NCBI RefSeq assembly: GCF_000347175.1 | Contig: NZ_ANIK01000118.1 | Coordinates: forward strand, 1-25,129 | Origin: Leptospira alstonii serovar Sichuan str. 79601 | GTDB lineage: Bacteria; Spirochaetota; Leptospiria; Leptospirales; Leptospiraceae | Length of the DNA: 25,129 bases | Direction of reading: 5' to 3' | In this document: in pieces, positions 23,070 to 25,129 of the stretch | Numbering within the stretch: position 1 is the stretch's first letter | Layout of the letters: the number at the start of each line of letters is the position of its first letter | The notes under the pieces: model-generated | Told to the model about the DNA's origin: nothing | The model's input: the letters and a program-made list of their open reading frames with translations, nothing else | Databases searched by the model: none | Made by a program: the position numbers and the translations under genes

Positions 23070-24620
23070 TTACGCCTGCGCGGGAAGTTCTTCCGTTGAT
23101 CCTTGTTTGGAGGCTCCGAATTTCCAAGCGGCTTCCTTCAGAGACAAATATCCTACGTAAAAGAATCCGAGCGCATAGATTGCCAAAAATCCTACGATCT
23201 GGGGCTTTCCAAGCGCGAAAGAAAGAAATACGGTTCCAAGACAATAAAATCCCATTAGAAACTCGAGCACCACATGGAAATCCAAGGGAACCGTATATTT
23301 CATCCTTTCTTTTAACACATCCGTATTCTTTTCGATTTTGAGTTTCGGTGTGCGTTTGAAAGAGGACTGAATTCCAAGGATCGCTTCGAGCCAGGCTCTC
23401 GTGTTTACGATCGCGATTCCGGTTCCGATCATGATGAGAACGGGAAGATAAACCATTCTTCTCTTCCAATCTTTGTGGAGAGTCTTTTGTGAATACGCGT
23501 AAAAAATCATCGGGCCTACGGATCCTACGGAAAGAATGGCCGCGGTTCCCATCAGAATCTCGATCGGAAGGTCGTAAAAGCTGAATCCGGACCAATAATC
23601 CATCAAAAGCAAAGGAGCGCTGAAAAGAATATTGATCACCATCAACGGATGCACGGAATAATTGATCAGGTGAACGATCGCTTCGGATTTGATTCTCCAA
23701 GGAAGATCCGCACGAAGAATTCTTGGAAGCAATTTTACCGCAGTTTGGATCGATCCCTTGCACCAGCGAAACTGCTGAGATTTATACGCGGAAATCATGG
23801 CGGGAATTTCCGCCTTACATACGATATCTTTAAAATAACGGAATTTCCAGCCCCTCATTTCGGCGCGGTAAGAAAGGTCGAAGTCTTCCGTGAGAGTATC
23901 GTGCTCCCATCCGCCGGAATCCAGGATACATTCTTTCTTCCAGATTCCCGCCGTTCCGTTGAAGTTCATCCAAAGGTGGGAACCGTTTCTCGCAACCTGT
24001 TCGATCATAAAGTGACCGTCGATTCCGAAGGACTGCGCCTTGGTGAGGACGTTATAATCTGCGTTGATATGTCCCCAACGAACCTGAACCATTCCGATCT
24101 GCGGATCTTCAAAATAAGGTACGGTTTTGATTAAAAAGTCCGGGTCCGGCATAAAATCCGCGTCGAAGATGGCAATGTATTCCCCGCGAGCCACTTTCAT
24201 TCCCGCCTCGAGGGCTCCGGCCTTATGTCCTGTGCGCGCCGCCCCGGCTCTGTGAAGATGGTGAATATCAAATCCAAGCGCTTTATAATGATTGATGAGA
24301 TTTCTGGACTTTTCAACCGTCTCGTCCGTGGAATCGTCCAAAAGTTGAATTTCAAGTTTATCTTTCGGATATTTGAGCGCTACCGTGGTTTCGATCAATC
24401 GATCCACAACGTAGAATTCGTTGAAGATCGGCAATTGAACGGTAACTACCGGTAGATTCGGGTCGTTCATATCGAGGACCTTGTCCGGTTCGGATTCGCA
24501 ATAAGCGTGGTTCTTTTTGTAGAGATATACCATTATATAGGTATGAATCCCAAAGAAAAAGAGAGCGACGATGTCGATCCCATAGATGGCCAGAAACAGT
24601 ACGGTTACAATGGTCAACAT
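23070..24620 (-). CDS. processive GT2 glycosyltransferase (cellulose synthase-like)
   Basis: A 516-residue membrane enzyme of the GT2 cellulose synthase-like type. It has an N-terminal membrane segment (residues ~4-32), a GT-A domain and four or five C-terminal membrane segments. Catalytic motifs are DDSTD (95-99), DAD (153-155), TEDFD (244-248) and QQFRW (282-286), the D-D-D-QxxRW set of processive synthases. The nearest relatives by eye are CslA-like (mannan) and bacterial GT2 enzymes that make a beta-linked polysaccharide, with sugar and product unknown. No PilZ domain is visible, and no cellulose- or PNAG-specific partner gene is in the window. It probably has its own promoter in the 24621-24700 region. 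No good ribosome binding site precedes the ATG. Confidence 0.9.
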   Translation of the reverse strand: MLTIVTVLFLAIYGIDIVALFFFGIHTYIMVYLYKKNHAYCESEPDKVLDMNDPNLPVVTVQLPIFNEFYVVDRLIETTVALKYPKDKLEIQLLDDSTDETVEKSRNLINHYKALGFDIHHLHRAGAARTGHKAGALEAGMKVARGEYIAIFDADFMPDPDFLIKTVPYFEDPQIGMVQVRWGHINADYNVLTKAQSFGIDGHFMIEQVARNGSHLWMNFNGTAGIWKKECILDSGGWEHDTLTEDFDLSYRAEMRGWKFRYFKDIVCKAEIPAMISAYKSQQFRWCKGSIQTAVKLLPRILRADLPWRIKSEAIVHLINYSVHPLMVINILFSAPLLLMDYWSGFSFYDLPIEILMGTAAILSVGSVGPMIFYAYSQKTLHKDWKRRMVYLPVLIMIGTGIAIVNTRAWLEAILGIQSSFKRTPKLKIEKNTDVLKERMKYTVPLDFHVVLEFLMGFYCLGTVFLSFALGKPQIVGFLAIYALGFFYVGYLSLKEAAWKFGASKQGSTEELPAQA

Positions 24621-24663
24621 AATGATAGCAAGAAAAAATTTTACGGTTTAAAAGTCAAAGGTT

Positions 24664-24693
24664 TTGCACCGCATAAAATTTTTAGTTTTTAAA
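24664..24693 (+). promoter_or_regulatory. possible promoter for plus-strand small RNA
   Basis: TTGCAC (24664-24669) and TTTAAA (24688-24693), separated by 18 bases, form a weak sigma70-like pair upstream of the plus-strand terminator. The AT-rich context makes chance matches likely. Confidence 0.22.
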
Positions 24694-24699
24694 ATCGGT

Positions 24700-24851
<152 letters not shown>

Positions 24852-24858
24852 GTACCTG

Positions 24859-25033
24859 TCGAGCGACCCGTGGGGAGCGAGACAAACAAAAGCCGCGAAG
24901 CGAAAGCGTTGTTTCTCAGCGAAGCTGAGATGAGCGATCCCGTCGGAAGCAGATAACCTTACCCAACAAATACTTAGATTGCAACCTAAGCCGCACTAAT
25001 CGAGCGACCCGTGGGGAGCCATAACCTTACCCA
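24859..25033. repeat. direct repeats with ~70-bp period
   Basis: An identical 20-mer (TCGAGCGACCCGTGGGGAGC) occurs at 24859-24878 and 25000-25019. A degenerate middle copy (GAGCGATCCCGTCGGAAGC) lies at 24932-24950. Starts of the shared GAGCGA are 71 and 70 bases apart. ATAACCTTACCCA follows the second and third copies (24953-24965, 25021-25033) but not the first. On the minus strand the core reads CTCCCCACGGGTCG, like the motif at 13758-13774. Confidence 0.7.
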
Positions 25034-25129
25034 CAAGTTAAGAAGGTTTTTGGAATAAGAAGGATCAAAAACGCACATTTTTCAAGTGTTCCGACAAGAA
25101 TGGAGCTTTTTACTTGCAAAAAGTATGAT

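Noticed and set aside
24859..25033. CRISPR array
   Set aside because: Only three copies, one highly degenerate, ~50-base intervals of unequal content and no cas genes nearby.

Overview
The window looks like a chromosomal segment from a spirochaete of the genus Leptospira. The evidence is a DUF1564-type gene at the left edge (a family expanded almost only in Leptospira), many TTG/GTG starts, small lipoproteins with spirochaete-like lipoboxes, and numerous non-coding palindromic repeats between genes. Base composition seems higher in G+C than L. interrogans, but the sequence alone does not give the species. No rRNA, tRNA, CRISPR array, phage or complete insertion sequence was seen.

Layout. 1-855: DUF1564 protein, then a gene-free stretch with a 107-bp MITE-like inverted-repeat element. 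855-2358 (minus): a CBS-pair protein and a protein with a C-terminal J domain. 2505-7644 (plus): a CstA-type transporter with an unusual hydrophilic insertion, a zinc-ribbon Nudix hydrolase overlapping it by 4 bp, an OmpA-like exported protein and an NRDE/TANGO2 protein. 7673-8352 (minus): two overlapping small lipoprotein genes. 8712-9521 (plus): an exported helical protein of unknown function. 9845-13660 (plus): a DUF4178 double-domain zinc-ribbon membrane protein, a 64-residue membrane protein and a membrane-fused aminopropyltransferase, which form one module. 13776-14177 (minus): a small membrane protein. 14373-16561 (plus): aroE and folC, overlapping by 4 bp. 16838-22952 (minus): seven tightly packed genes: a Cys-rich small protein, an RnfC-like ferredoxin, an RnfD-like membrane protein, a PTS EIIA(Ntr)-like protein, two Opp/Dpp-type ABC permeases and a PEGA-domain protein. 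23070-24620 (minus): a processive GT2 glycosyltransferase. 24621-25129: no convincing gene, but an intrinsic terminator on the plus strand, a possible small RNA and direct repeats.

The two most interesting signals are these. (1) An RnfC-RnfD pair without the other Rnf subunits has kept the two 4Fe-4S motifs but appears to have lost the flavin and nucleotide-binding sequences of normal RnfC and RnfD; it sits behind a small Cys-rich protein. (2) An intergenic element occurs twice (about 9633-9724 plus, 16681-16774 minus). Both copies have identical flanks and a perfect 13-bp stem, and all three stem differences between the copies are compensated on the other arm, so pairing has been preserved. 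All calls come from reading the sequence and its translations; no database search was run.
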